A stretch of 64,000 nucleotides of DNA from Vishniacozyma victoriae (Eukaryota; Basidiomycota; Tremellomycetes; Tremellales; Bulleribasidiaceae): contig JADPYG010000090.1 of the NCBI GenBank assembly GCA_017654735.1, forward strand, positions 62,001-126,000, in the 5' to 3' direction. The translations under genes and the position numbers were made by a program. Shown in pieces: positions 48,692 through 62,104 of this stretch. The notes under the pieces are model-generated. The model saw only the letters and a list, made by a program, of their open reading frames with translations. It had not been told where the DNA came from and made no database searches. Positions within the stretch are counted from its first letter, which is position 1. Each line of letters starts with the position of its first letter.

Positions 48692-51600
48692 ATGGATTCA
48701 GGCCGGTCTGGCCGGGAGCCAGTTATTCGAGCAGGGGTGAGTCACTCCACTAATTTACATACCTGGCAACGCTAACAAATATTAGGCTGCAGGTATGATA
48801 TATTCTCAGGATCGGAGAGAAGCGACTGACAACACAGCGCCAAAGGCTAAACGTAAAAAAGCCAAACCCACACCCACACCCGACCCGAATAGACCAATCC
48901 CACAACCATACCTAGCTCTTGCACCTCGCCCACTCTCCTCACAAGCGAGACAGGAAACCTCTAACCCCAGCCTCGTACTTCCGTCATCATACCGTAGATC
49001 GACTACTTCTCAGAGTCAAAGGCCAGATGCCGGTCCATCCACTAGTAGGAGGAGGGAAGAGGGGGAAAGGTTTGTTTCGGGTTTACTTGCTCCCCCCACT
49101 GTCAGAGCGGGGGCTAGTGCTAGTACAAGCAATAGACCTGCGGAAGGGGGAAGAAGGCGGACTGATCGATTGAGAGTCACTGGCCAAGGGCATGCAGCTG
49201 GGAATGCAAGTATGACTTCCTTGGGTCATTTAGGGCGGATTATGGAATCGGATACTCAAGGTCAAGCTCCTGGGGATGATCGGAATCCAACTCCAGCTCC
49301 TAGGAGACGGAGAAGGATCGTTAGGGAGGTTGAAGATGAAGGACCGGGATTGAATCGTCGTTTGACTGTTAGTTCGAGAGAAGAGGGCCGGGCAATAGGT
49401 CTAGCTAGGGGAGCTAGTATGCGGAGGCTAAACGTTTGGGATGGTACGTACCTCCTACTTAAACTCCTCACGCTCAACTTGGAAAAGAAGACTGACGTTA
49501 CAGATGTACCACCCGAGAACGATGAACCCCCACCTCCATTCCCATTCCCGACATCCTCCTCATCCCGTCTCCCTCCAACATTTACATCTCAAGAACAACC
49601 CCCAATACCAAATTCACCTCCACCAGGATACGAACTAGCATCAGCCCCTCCTGTACCTTCAATCGCTCTACCAGAATCCGAAACCAATCGCTCAGATTCC
49701 GAGAATAGACCGGTATCAAGGGCTTCAACGCGATATGAATCTGCTCCTTCATCTCCCGTCATTGCACCCGAGGTGATAGAGGGCACAGTGGAGGATAGCG
49801 ATGAGGGAAGGAATGATAGGCGGATGTGGAATGAAGATTTACTTGCTGGGTATTCGTTGGAGGAGAGGGTACAAAGGGAGTTCGCAAGGAGGGGGAGCAA
49901 GGAACTCGGAGGAGTTGGGGTTGGGAATGTGGCTGGTAGGGAGAATGCGAGCCCAATGTCGGAGAGCGAAGATCCGGTCGCTGGACCAGTGGAGGTGGTG
50001 GCTAGTCTTGCCGAAGAGCCAGCGGCAACTGCGGCTGTGCAGTCCAATCTGACAGCCAAAAAATCGTCGGATCCTCAACCTATTACATCTCCACCGCTCG
50101 CCTTTCCCCCGGCTGACCTTCCGGCCGAGGAAGAGGCTACACATGTCGAACCCACTACTGCTGAAAGCACCCAAGTCGAAGTGCCTCCACGAGTCGAGCC
50201 CACCTCGAGCCCTCCAGTCACAGTGTCTCCGGTCGTACCAGCCGTCGAGCTCGATACGCCATCCATGCCTACGGACGAGCCTGTGGATTCTTCACCGCAA
50301 GAGGAAGCTGTTTCGCAAACACCTGTAGAGAGTCAAGTGGATATTGAACCTTCCAGCCAACCTAAAACCGATACGCAACCAACACCTCCTCCAGTCAACT
50401 CGACGCCTCCTAAAGTCCCAGAGGTATTGAGCCCAGTCAAGCCTGCCGGACCCGTGGCCGAACCAGAGATCGTTGCACCCACTCCTCGAACTGTCATTCC
50501 AAGAGCACGCGAGGTGCCAGAAGTATCGCGCCCAATCAAAGCTGTGGAGCCTGATGCGAAACCAGACATCATCGCGCCCACTGCTCGACCTGTCGTACAA
50601 AGCGCCAGCGAAAACCCAAAGGTGTCGAGCCCACCAAGATCTGACGAGCCTGCGGCGGATTCAGAGACCATCTCTGCACCTCCTAGTGTAATTCCGAGAG
50701 CAAGCAATGCCCCTACCGAGACCGCAGTTGAACCCGAAATCATCAGACCATCCACTCGGCCAAGCATCTCAAGCGCAGGTGCCCATCGATCCCTGTCAAC
50801 CCTCGCAGAATCCGAAGAGGTCGATTACACAGAACCAGCTTCGACATCCGCCCCAACTCGGAAATTGACTCGAGGAAAAGCGATCCGCCGTTCCTCCTCT
50901 GGGCTTATCAAGACTCTTACCCCGACCTCTCCTAGTGAGGTAGTAGCCGCACCGTTATTTTCAGCTGCTCGATTTGATTTTGGGAAATCCCAGACTACAG
51001 AATCCGATAGACCATTCATCCATCGAGCTTCTGCGCCCGAGGTGCACAGCTTTGCGAATGATAAGAGGAGCAGGGGTGATCGTAGATCTGAAGATCATGG
51101 GTTCAAGGTACTGGGAGGAAGACGACTTGGCGATCCGCCTCTTAATCCGATCAGACAGAAGGAGGTTGATATGCCAAATGGTGGCGAGGTGGAAGTAATA
51201 CCACCACACCGAGAGGCTGCTTTGTTGAGACGTGAATCAATTTTGGCGAAATATGTCCGTCCCCAACCCCCACCCACCTCAACTTCGATGTCGAAACCAC
51301 TTCCGCCCGATCCGAAAATCTCGCCAATGGCTAGAAGGGAATCATTCCCCTCTGGTCCACTTATTGATTTCTCAGATTACGATTCCATCTCCAATACATC
51401 TCATCATCCCGAGATTCCGGGGCTGGTAGCTGCAAACGCAGAATTATTGGAATTATTAGAACAAGAAGCTAGTCTACCCCAATCTTCTACTCAAGCAGCT
51501 TCTAAAGCCCAATTGGTAGAGGATTTGAAAGCACAACTTCAATCTATCGGTGAAGAAAGTCGGGAGAGGACTCCACCTCCTTTACCACCTCGAAACCAAC

Positions 51601-52642
51601 CTATTACTCATGTTCAAGGTGCCATCAAGAAGAAATCGCCCCCTCCGCCTCCACCTATTCGAGCTAGGAATTGGACGAGTGGTCAAAAGATTTCAATTGC
51701 GGAAACTGCTACTTCCCCAATCACCCCACGACCATCTATCAGACGTCCTAATCTGAATGAAGGATCACCAACTCGTAAACAACCACCACCCATTCCAACT
51801 CGTCGACCACCCCCTCCACCACCTCAACCACCACCACTATTCAGAGCAATCTCTGAAGTCACCAGTACGACCTCTTCGCTGTTTGATGGTGAGAACTCGC
51901 AAACGTCGACATCAACAATAGCCCCACTACCTCCCAAACCACCCCTCTGGCGAGGTCTAAGTTCTGGTAAATTCGATAGATCACCTCAAAAACCTCGTGG
52001 ACCAAGACCGGCTCCTCCCGCACCAAGGCGATCTTGGGCTAGAGTCGTTTCTGATCACCCACTGGATAGAACCCATTCGGAGGAAGTTTTGAGTTTGAAT
52101 AATGTCGATAGTGGAGACAATGCGGATGAATTGACTTCACCGACTAGGTCTACTTCCGAGATGGATTTGAGTAGGCCTGTGATTAGGCCTAGGAGGGTGG
52201 CTGAGTATACGGATTTAGACGTTTTCGTATCCAGGTTAGAAGGCTCAGGGAGGGAATATGAAGTGAGTTCATTATCCCCTTTTCCCCTGACTTTTACTCA
52301 ACTGACAACCAGGGATTCAACCACATAGCTCAATTCCTAGGACCAGCGAAATCTCCCGCAGCACCCTCTGAAGCTCTCTCAACTCTCCTCCCAGCTCCAA
52401 TAACGGTTGAATCGAGGCGAACGACAAAAGAAGGAAAAGTCAAACTCAAATTATCACTCTTAGGGGTTAGAGTGACGAAATGCCCAATCTGCTTAGCCCA
52501 ATTCAGGGAAGGTGAGATGGGTGTGTTGTTACCTGTTTGTGGACATTTGGGGCATGAAGATTGTGCTAGGAGGTGGTTTAGGGAGGATGGGAGGTGTTTT
52601 GTTTGTAGGGAACGATTGAAGGTTGAAGAGGGGATTGTGTGA
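48692..52642 (+). CDS. Very large proline-rich RING-H2 E3 ubiquitin ligase candidate
   Basis: About 1,285 residues. Exon 1 (MDSGRSGREPVIRAG) joins in phase to AAGMIYSQDRREATDNTAPK. Nearly everything up to the C-terminus is disordered: basic NLS-like patches (KAKRKKAKP, PRRRRRIVRE), several Pro-rich SH3-type motifs (RTPPPLPPRNQP, PPPIPTRRPPPPPPQ, PLPPKPPLW), and four degenerate ~33-residue repeats at about 50420-50775 built on EPEI-APT-R-VIPRA. The RING-H2 finger is at the very end: CPICLAQFREGEMGVLLPVC, GHLGHEDCARRWF, CFVCRERL, with Cys/His spacing complete. TGA at 52640-52642. The RING predicts E2 binding; the Pro-rich part predicts SH3 partners, perhaps actin or polarity proteins. No named orthologue recognised. 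Confidence 0.85.
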
Positions 52643-52644
52643 TT

Positions 52645-52660
52645 CACGCCGTCAGGCGTG
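52645..52660 (+). other. Hairpin 2 nt after the RING gene stop
   Basis: CACGCC and GGCGTG form a perfect 6-bp GC-rich stem with a GTCA tetraloop. Confidence 0.7.
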
Positions 52661-52684
52661 GTGAGCTAGGCGGAGGTAAGGCGA

Positions 52685-52696
52685 GGCCGTTAGGCC
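52685..52696 (+). other. Second short hairpin, RING gene 3' UTR
   Basis: GGCC-GTTA-GGCC: a 4-bp GC stem with a GTTA tetraloop, the same loop as the DED1 hairpin. Weak alone. Confidence 0.4.
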
Positions 52697-53048
52697 AGTG
52701 TAGAAGCTCGGAAGATCGTTTGAAGAGAAGGATTGAAAGAATGGCTGTGCTACACGTAGAATTGTCAATCAGACTATTTAGTATAATCTGTATTTGTAGT
52801 ATTTCGCATTGTAGCTTTCATTTATCATATGTCTCAATGTAGCTGCTTTTCTCTTTCTTCTCTTTCACACACTTCAGTGCTCGCCAATCAGAGAGAATGT
52901 GTAATCAGTTGATCCGCGGACTAGACCACACTGAAGTATAATACATCGTCAAATTTCGTCAATTGACATTACATAGTGCAGTATGCACTTTACTATCCCT
53001 CCCGCTCCTATCCTACTCAATATCATATTGACTCATGGGAACAACCGC

Positions 53049-53866
53049 CTATTGAGCTAGGATGGACCTGACGAAAGAGTGGTAATTGATCTGACCGTCC
53101 CTGTTTATCAGCTCTTGCCTCTCAGAGTCCTATATCACTGCCAGAAAGACGCCTTGACAAAACGCAGAGAGGGAACAGTGAACGGTGAACGAATCAATGA
53201 CCAGGATGAAAACATAGACATACTGAACTGGGAAACCCTTCAACAACTCATCAACCTCTTCATCCGACATTTTCTCTCCTAATTGAGTAAGAACATATCT
53301 TAGTTCTCCGGCACCGATGAATCCGTTTCCGACCTTGTCGAATACTTGGAATCCTTTGATGAATTCGTCTGTTAGTTAGCCTTTTCCCTTATACTCATAC
53401 CCATCCTCCTCCACTTGATCTTCCTCAGACTATACGGGGACGATTATGAGATAGAGGTGGGCAAGACATACCAGCAGTTCCAGCTGGTTTCCATCCGTCC
53501 GGTCGGTTTAGGACCTTCAAGAAAGTCTCAAAGTCGACTACTAATCAGCTCCTCTCCCTCACTTACTTCATAGATCGACACTCTAGTAAAAAATAGACGT
53601 ACAAGTACCTCCAACTTGCCTCTCGAGATCATTGACCTCTGCCTGCGTAGGATTCTGACCCAATGATCTAAGTAGTTCACCTAGGGATTCTCTGGGGACT
53701 TGGCCTGTACCCCTTTTATCGAATAGGGCGAATGCCTCTCTGTATTCTGGGATGTTAGTGGCGTGTTGGACACCTCAGGCGTTCTCCATCTGGAATAGCA
53801 TACCTGCGTTTCCGGCGGACTAGAAGTCAGCTCCACCCGAGTGATCTGGATTGCATAGCTTACCAT
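53049..53866 (-). CDS. CDC4: Myosin essential light chain Cdc4 (EF-hand)
   Basis: Cdc4 is the light chain of type II/V myosins that build the contractile ring in cytokinesis (named after fission yeast cdc4, not the budding yeast F-box protein). Spliced: [50 protein letters not shown], then [87 protein letters not shown] at 53049-53051. The EF-hand loops have lost acidic ligands, as in essential light chains, so they probably do not bind calcium. Exon 1 codes only for the initiator Met (ATG 53866-53864), exon 2 is a 16-nt microexon (53804-53819). Divergent from DED1. Confidence 0.92.
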
Positions 53867-54339
53867 AATTGTAGATTGATTTGCTGTATCTGACTGAATA
53901 TAATGGTCTGTGTTGAGCTTTGACTTTGAGCGCGAGTGAGACTGAATGAGACGCGTCAAGGGGATAACGGAAGTATTTATATCTCTCTGTTTCAACTCAC
54001 GAATACCACGTCATGTATAATATGATTCCTTCTTTGGGTGGCAAACACTAACTGGCCCCACGCTCAAAAGTTTTTATAAATCCCCCTTCTTCTTTTGTTT
54101 CTCTTTATCATCCTTATAACAGATAACAACTACCCAAAAAACAATCACTCTCCCCTTTACGTATCCTCTTTAGACGCGTAAAAACACACTCTTTTCAGTT
54201 CTACAGAATCGAAAAGAATATCAACAAGATAAATCAATTACTTTGATAACGAGATTATAATTTAATCCTTTGTCAAATTTATTACCACACGACCAAGACA
54301 TTTACGTCTCGCCACTCAATAACTATACTTCAACACAAT
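53867..54339. promoter_or_regulatory. Divergent promoter region, CDC4 / DED1
   Basis: 473 bp. TATAAA at 54075-54080, about 260 bp before the DED1 ATG, followed by a C/T-rich and then A-rich leader, typical of a strongly expressed gene. ACGCGT is present twice, at 53951-53956 and 54174-54179. Confidence 0.6.
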
Positions 54340-56430
<2,091 letters not shown>

Positions 56431-57370
56431 GCGGTGTGAGTGAGGTGCTGAGCGTTAGCTCAGCACCTTGCACATAACGTCCCTCACATCCTCGACAACC
56501 CTCGCTCTCCGACACCCAACTTTTCCTATATACCGACCATTCTCTTCCCGGCTCGACTCGATTCAATTTCGTTCTCATTCTCATTCTCATTCTCATGTTC
56601 ATATCAACAACAAACAGTATCCCCATCAAAATCAACAAGCCAGTTCTCTCCCCCCAACGCCTTTTCGCCTCTACCAAAAAACGTCTCTTTTCAGCATTTT
56701 TCATCATCAACCCTACTGCTCCCCTACATCCATAAAACACACAAAATAAATCCGCATTCAAGTAAAAGAAACAATAGAATGCGCTGGACGCAGTATAGAT
56801 AGATGAATTGGAAAATCACATCAAATGGACGTTTTTCCAAGGAAATACAACAACAATAGAGGCGACGAAGAGGCAATTTATATATGAAAATGAGCTTGTA
56901 TATTTTATGAAACGATACGATTTTTACGATATGTTCGACTCCTGATACGACACAAAATCAGCGACATACAACGACCAACGACCAAAAATACATTTTCATC
57001 GATGTTCTTCCCATTATATTGTATTAGTATTCGGTACAAAAAGGGGACTAGGACAGTGATGATACGGATTTACATTTATCCGATTACTTTTGGGTCATCT
57101 TTTGGTCAACTCAATGTAATTTCAGGCTGTTAGTTAATATAGCTATTTGCATGAACCTACATATCGCACATCATGCTGCTTCCTTGCAATCATATCAACC
57201 TGTACAGCAGGGGAAGTTGATTGATTGCGATTGCGATTGATTAGATCGCCCTGGTCGATCACGTTTCATCGTGACATCATCGTCCATCTAACCGTATAAG
57301 TTATATACAGCATCAATTATTAACTTCACTTGATAACATAGCATACCATCATCATCAAACAACATAAACA
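56431..57370. other. Gene-free 940 bp, DED1 3' UTR and DUF427 promoter
   Basis: Begins with the DED1 hairpin. A tandem of TCTCAT[TC] words (about 56570-56595) and long AT-rich stretches follow. No coding segment, tRNA or repeat array that I can support. A long DED1 3' UTR is likely. Confidence 0.55.
56443..56468 (+). other. Strong hairpin 12 nt after the DED1 stop
   Basis: AGGTGCTGAGC and GCTCAGCACCT form a perfect 11-bp stem around a GTTA tetraloop; two G-T wobble pairs can extend it. Perfect stems this long with a 4-nt loop are rare by chance. Confidence 0.85.
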
Positions 57371-57983
57371 ATGAGCGGATTCACAGCAGTATCACTAAAC
57401 GGCAAGCCTCTTATTCAGAGCATGACCACAGATCTAGAGACCGTTGAGGGAAAGTAAGTCTTCTTTTCTTCCAATCCCCCCACCCCGTAGCTTCCTTCCA
57501 TTTCCTGTCTTTTTCCATTCATACGGGCTATAGGGGTCCTACGGGGAGATGGGACGCGAGATATAGACTGGAGCTGATCCTAGCCTATACTTCCCCGAAA
57601 CTGGTTTCATAGATCGAACAAAGTTTACCGAGAGTGATACCCACACTCACTGCGGATGGAAAGGTATGTCCTACCTTAATCCATTTCCAGTACTGGTAGT
57701 GATAAGGATAGTAGCTGATAATAGGTGATGCATCATACTACAACTTCAAAGACGCCGATGGAAAGGAATACAAGGATATCGCATGGTATGTTCTCTCCCT
57801 CACTTCTTGGCAGAATTGAAATGGAGCTGATGTATAAGGTACTACCCCACCCCAATGAAGGGTGCCGAAAAGGTCGCCGGACGAGTCGCTTTCAACGTCA
57901 GGAAGTACTCTGAGTTGAAAGTTGGAGAACCCGCTAGGGAAGAGTTGGAGGACAAGGCATTCAAGCTTGGAGATATGCCATAG
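57371..57983 (+). CDS. DUF427 domain protein
   Basis: A small protein (about 125-130 residues) of the DUF427 family, found in bacteria and fungi; biochemical function not known to me. Spliced: MSGFTAVSLNGKPLIQSMTT, DLETVEGNLYFPETGFIDRT, KFTESDTHTHCGWKGDASYY, NFKDADGKEYKDIAWYYPTP, MKGAEKVAGRVAFNVRK, ending EDKAFKLGDMP; TAG at 57981-57983. The THTHC-WKGDASYY and DIAWYYPTP-P/KGA-AGRVAF blocks are the family signature. The first intron has to end at the CTAG before CTATACTTCC (about 57581) to read NLYFPE in phase; the nearer-looking acceptor at TTTCATAG breaks the frame. Four exons. Confidence 0.88.
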
Positions 57984-58749
57984 ATTGGAGTTTGCCCAAA
58001 TCATCATTTGAGGGATTAGGTGTATGACATGAATGAACTTGAAGTACATGTAAAGCGCTACCCATGTCTTGGCATTGACATAGTCGAAGGTTATGTGGTC
58101 ATGTGACCAGGACGGAAGTGTACAGCACAGCCGGCCAAGCGGCGCTTCAGGCTTACCGGAGGTAGATGATATCATCCCGAACCCGTTTACCGCATACAAG
58201 CGATGAATGATAAGATCTCCGGGCCATGAATCTCTGATCACTCCTCCTAATCAAGTGTAGAGGGATGCATGTTGCATTGCGTATGCACCAGTCGCCAGCT
58301 TGGGCAAGAGTAGGTCTTTGGCTTGATGTCGTAGAATAGATTCGCGATCGCTTATACCCGGTTTCAAGTTGTAAATTCTACTTTTCTTACCTCATTACCC
58401 TTCGCTTTCAACTACGATTAAGTCAACACGCCAAAGAGTACCCCGAGTACGGTTATGGCGGAGGCGTTTGGAGCCTCTCGATAATTTAAGCAGCAAGATG
58501 ATGATGATGTCGATCGATTCGACTTTTAATGTGTAAAATATACAAGTAAGGTGGAGTTGTTTCAGGTATATATATACATTTTAAAAAACTATAATCTTGG
58601 CTCGAGATACTGGACATTTCGGCAACCCATCAACACCTCGATCCAACCCGGACTCCAAAGCCATACGAAGCAGTTAGCAGGCGTTTACCCAATCGTATCC
58701 GATCCAGCAGAAAGAGTAAGAGCTTCGCGCTCCAACATCGAGTTTCAAG
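57984..58749. other. Intergenic, DUF427 to BOR1-like transporter
   Basis: 766 bp, tandem arrangement. No coding sequence is supported; some minus-strand open frames lack protein-like composition. Presumed BOR1-like promoter in the right half. Confidence 0.5.
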
Positions 58750-61238
58750 ATGTCAACAACACAATCCCCCCATCGGAGATCTGTAGATGGTATAGAAGAA
58801 GGAACGCCAGAAAATCAAAGTGGTACTACGATAGGAAATAGGAGTAATAGCCATATAGCAGGACGGCGGAAAGATAAAGAGGAAGAAAACATGAGTGGAA
58901 AGAGAAAGCAGGCTTGGTATATCCGCTGGATCAAGGGTTGGGGTAGTGGAATGAGGAACGATATAAGGAATCGATTACCTTATTATTGGAGTGATTGGAC
59001 GGATGCTTGGAATTATAGGGTGGTTCCTGCTACCTGGGTACGTCCGTTTCCCTCTCCCCAATTCGACATTTGGCGAGAATATGAGAAGGAATTGGACTGA
59101 TGATAGTTTATCTTCTTCGCAAACATCTTACCTGGAATCGCATTCGCCCTTGACCTAATCGAGACAACGGGCCAATATGGTGTTCAGGAAATCTTACTTG
59201 CTACAGTAAGCTCCTCTCGAAGATTGAGCTAACAAAAGTTCCTTCCAGCAGCAATCTACTCATTCTTCGGTGCTCAACCATTACTCGTCAGTGGAGTCAC
59301 TGGGCCAATTACAGTATTCAATAAAGTCATTTACGACATTATAGAGGGGAAAGCAGATTCACCCAATTACCTCCAATTCATCGGATGGGTATATTTATGG
59401 GGAGCTATATTCCATTTTATATCAGCTTTCTGGAATGGTATGTCCCCTTCTTTCACCAGATGAGATGGTATTGGAGCTGATGTGTAGCTGCCAGTTTATT
59501 GAAATACGTGACGAGATTCTCGTGTGATACATTCGGATTCTACGTAGCTGCAGTCTACGTCCAATATGGTATTCAGGTCGTCACCCGTCAATTCGGTCAA
59601 TCATCCGTAACGTCCGGTATCCTCGGTGTTCTGTAAGTCCTCCATTTCAGACTAATTCGACGCCGTACTGATTTTAGACTGGCGGTAATCACCTTGATAC
59701 TACCCCACTACTTCAATGCCATAGCATCATCAGGCTACGGTAATCGACATATAAGGAGATTCTGCTCAGATTACGGAATGCCAATCACCATCATCGCCTT
59801 GACAGGATTCGCTTACTGGGGCAGATTCAACCCGTGCGTCTTTCCCTATTCCTATCCAAGTATACGTATAGAGGTCTGATATCAGATTCGTAAATGAGGA
59901 AAATATGACATTACCCACCAACTCTGTATCGTTCCAAGCAGAAAACGCCAGGAGTTGGTTAGTTAGGTTCTGGGACTTACCAGGAAAATGGGTCGGAATC
60001 GCATTCCCATTCGGATTCGTATTATGGATCTTATTCTATTTCGACCATAATGTCTCGGTATGTTCTCCTTCAGAGGTTTCGAAGAAGGACAGAATGCTAA
60101 GCTAACGATACAGTCGTTAATTGCTCAAGGATCTGAATTTCCATTACGGAAACCACCTGGATTCCACTGGGATTTCTTTCTACTCGGTTTCGTCCTCTTT
60201 GCGTCTGGTATCCTCGGACTTCCAGCTTCAAATGGTACGCGCCCCACCTATGCAGTATTGAATTGACTGACAAATAGGTTTAATCCCCCAAGCCCCACTC
60301 CATACTTCTTCTTTAACCGTAATGGGATGGGAGGACGAAAAAGATTCAACCTCCACCGACCCAGAAAGAGATACTCGAGAATTACCAGCTTCATATCCCC
60401 GCACAGAAGCAGGTTATGATTTGGAAATGCGAAACTTAGGTTCTGATGATCAAATACAACGTACTCGATCACCTGTAGACGGATTAAGGAGGAGATTAAG
60501 CAGAGACCCACAAGTGAGGATGGAGAGGGAGAAAGAAGAGGAGAGAAAGAGGAATCGACGTGAAATCCCGGTTGCAGTGGTTGAGCAGAGGTTATCTAAT
60601 TTAGCTCAGGGGTGTCTTTGTACGTCTTCGAAACCGTAATGGAGGGAGCTAATGTCAGGTCTTGTATTGATGACTTCCCCATTCCAACATGTACTAGGTT
60701 TAATTCCGAAAGGTGTCCTAGCTGGTCTTTTCGTATGTCCCCCTTCACTCTAGAATTCCCATGTGCAAAGGAAGAAAGACGCTGACGAGAAGTGGTACAT
60801 GGGAACAGACGCCCTCCTTACTAGTGGAGTAACAGAGAAGATGCTTTACCTCATCCGGGATAAACGGTCTATCGAACCTACAAACCCTTTGAATAAAGTT
60901 AGGACTTCTAGGATATTAATGTTCCTAGCTGTCGAGCTTATTGGGTTCGGAGCGACTTTCGCAGTCACTCAGGTATGTCCCCTTTGATCCTCTCTATCTT
61001 GGAGAATGAACGAAAGGATAGAGGAACTGATGAATAGACAATTGCGGCAATTGGATTCCCTGTTATCATCATGGCGTTGGTTCCTATTCGAGTATGGTTA
61101 ATACCCCGAATGCCATTTACCGATGAAGAGTTGGAATGTCTCGATGGACCTGTTGCTAGTGCTTTCGTAAGTCACCCCTTTTATCCTTTGACATCGCTGA
61201 TGAACTAGACCCTAGAGTCTGTTGGAGGAAGTCTGTAG
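58750..61238 (+). CDS. BOR1: SLC4-type anion/borate transporter (Bor1-like)
   Basis: A multi-pass plasma-membrane protein of the HCO3-/borate transporter family; yeast Bor1 exports borate. The cytosolic N-terminus is basic and Ser-rich and leads to the conserved RLPYYWSDWTDAWNYRVVPA. Then the TM core: ILPGIAFALDLIETTGQYGV, FGAQPLLVSGVTGPITVFNK, YLWGAIFHFISAFWN, FYVAAVYVQYGIQVV, GMPITIIALTGFAYWG, IAFPFGFVLWILFYFDHNVS, SEFPLRKPPGFHWDFFLLGF and GILGLPASNGLIPQAPLHTS. A charged cytosolic insert of ~110 residues follows, then QRLSNLAQG, HVLGLIPKGVLAGLFWYMG, the last helices, RVWLIPRMPFTDEELECLDG and the end FTLESVGGSL, TAG at 61236-61238. About 13 exons. All family landmarks are present; substrate is inferred from the family. 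Confidence 0.94.
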
Positions 61239-61383
61239 AACTGTATCGATAGGCAATAAGACAGATGTCACATACATGTAATGTACCGATCCATATTTTC
61301 ATTGTTCTTTGTTTACAATCGGCTGCGCGCTTTCCCCATGATCGACTCATCTTCTGAGCGAAATTCCAGTGCTCAAGCCTACC

Positions 61384-61740
61384 TTATGCTTGCTCGGTGC
61401 TTGTTGGGCCCTCCGAGTCCTTCGACTTTTTTCTTTTCTCTCTTTTCTCCCTTCTTTCTTTTTGATCCCAATACTTCTTCTCCAGTCCGTCTCCGCTCTC
61501 GCGGATATCTCGCATGAATCTTTGGTAGTGTCCTTCGACCTCGGAATCGCCATAGGTCCTAGTCTCACCTGTATCCAGAGGTTTAGAAGCTGTGGTGGCA
61601 ACGGGAGTTTTGATCGGGGTGGCGGATCCACCCGCGTCAGATGGTCGTAAAGAAGACTCCTCGGCATCTCCAGAAGTGACGAAGAGGACTGAAGCCTCTG
61701 GTCTGATGTTCGTGGTTGAGGTGGGCATTGTATGAGACAT
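61384..61740 (-). CDS. Orphan small charged protein
   Basis: Family not recognised. 118 residues, single exon. Disordered Thr/Ser-rich N-terminus (MSHTMPTSTTNIRPEASVLF), then a highly charged, likely helical C-terminus (GHYQRFMRDIRESGDGLEKK, YWDQKERREKREKRKKSKDS), ending STEQA with TAA at 61384-61386. The Lys/Arg/Glu run could be nuclear or RNA-associated. It sits about 145 bp from the BOR1-like stop, convergent. Coding status is likely but not certain. Confidence 0.55.
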   Translation of the reverse strand: MSHTMPTSTTNIRPEASVLFVTSGDAEESSLRPSDAGGSATPIKTPVATTASKPLDTGETRTYGDSEVEGHYQRFMRDIRESGDGLEKKYWDQKERREKREKRKKSKDSEGPTSTEQA

Positions 61741-62104
61741 GTCGGGGTATGGATGACTTCAAGAAAGGTGAGAAAAAGATCAGTCAGGGGAGGTTGGGGT
61801 CAGTTCATAAGTCAGATGCAGTGGGGGTGGATCGAAGGAAGATGATGAAGAGAAGACTCGGGCATGTGGAGCTGGGGTCAGGGAATAAGGTTGTAGTGAT
61901 CCATTCACTTCGACTGAGCCTTCGTTTTGGGTGGGGCTCGGTGGTCCGCGCCTGGGGTGTTCGGGGTATCGCCCGCGAGTGGAGCTCGCTCCGTCATGAA
62001 CCATCGAGGCCATCGGGTCAAGATCTGAACACAGCGTAAACAAAGCATCACATCCTTGCATATGTATGCGAATGGGGCAATGAAATGAGATCACCTTCTC
62101 AACG
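61741..62104. other. Intergenic between two orphan genes
   Basis: 364 bp, presumed promoter of the 61740 gene and 3' end of the 62710 gene. Nothing else seen. Confidence 0.45.

Larger units (their letters stand above)
52643..53048. other. Intergenic between convergent RING and CDC4 genes
   Basis: Two facing 3' ends. It begins with two GC-rich hairpins (listed separately). A near-palindrome TCAATATCATATTGA lies at about 53018-53032, close to the CDC4 stop. Confidence 0.6.

Noticed and set aside
57598..57612. Acceptor TTTCATAG for the first DUF427 intron
   Set aside because: It gives the wrong phase; the acceptor CTAG about 30 bases earlier restores the conserved NLYFPE-type start of the domain.
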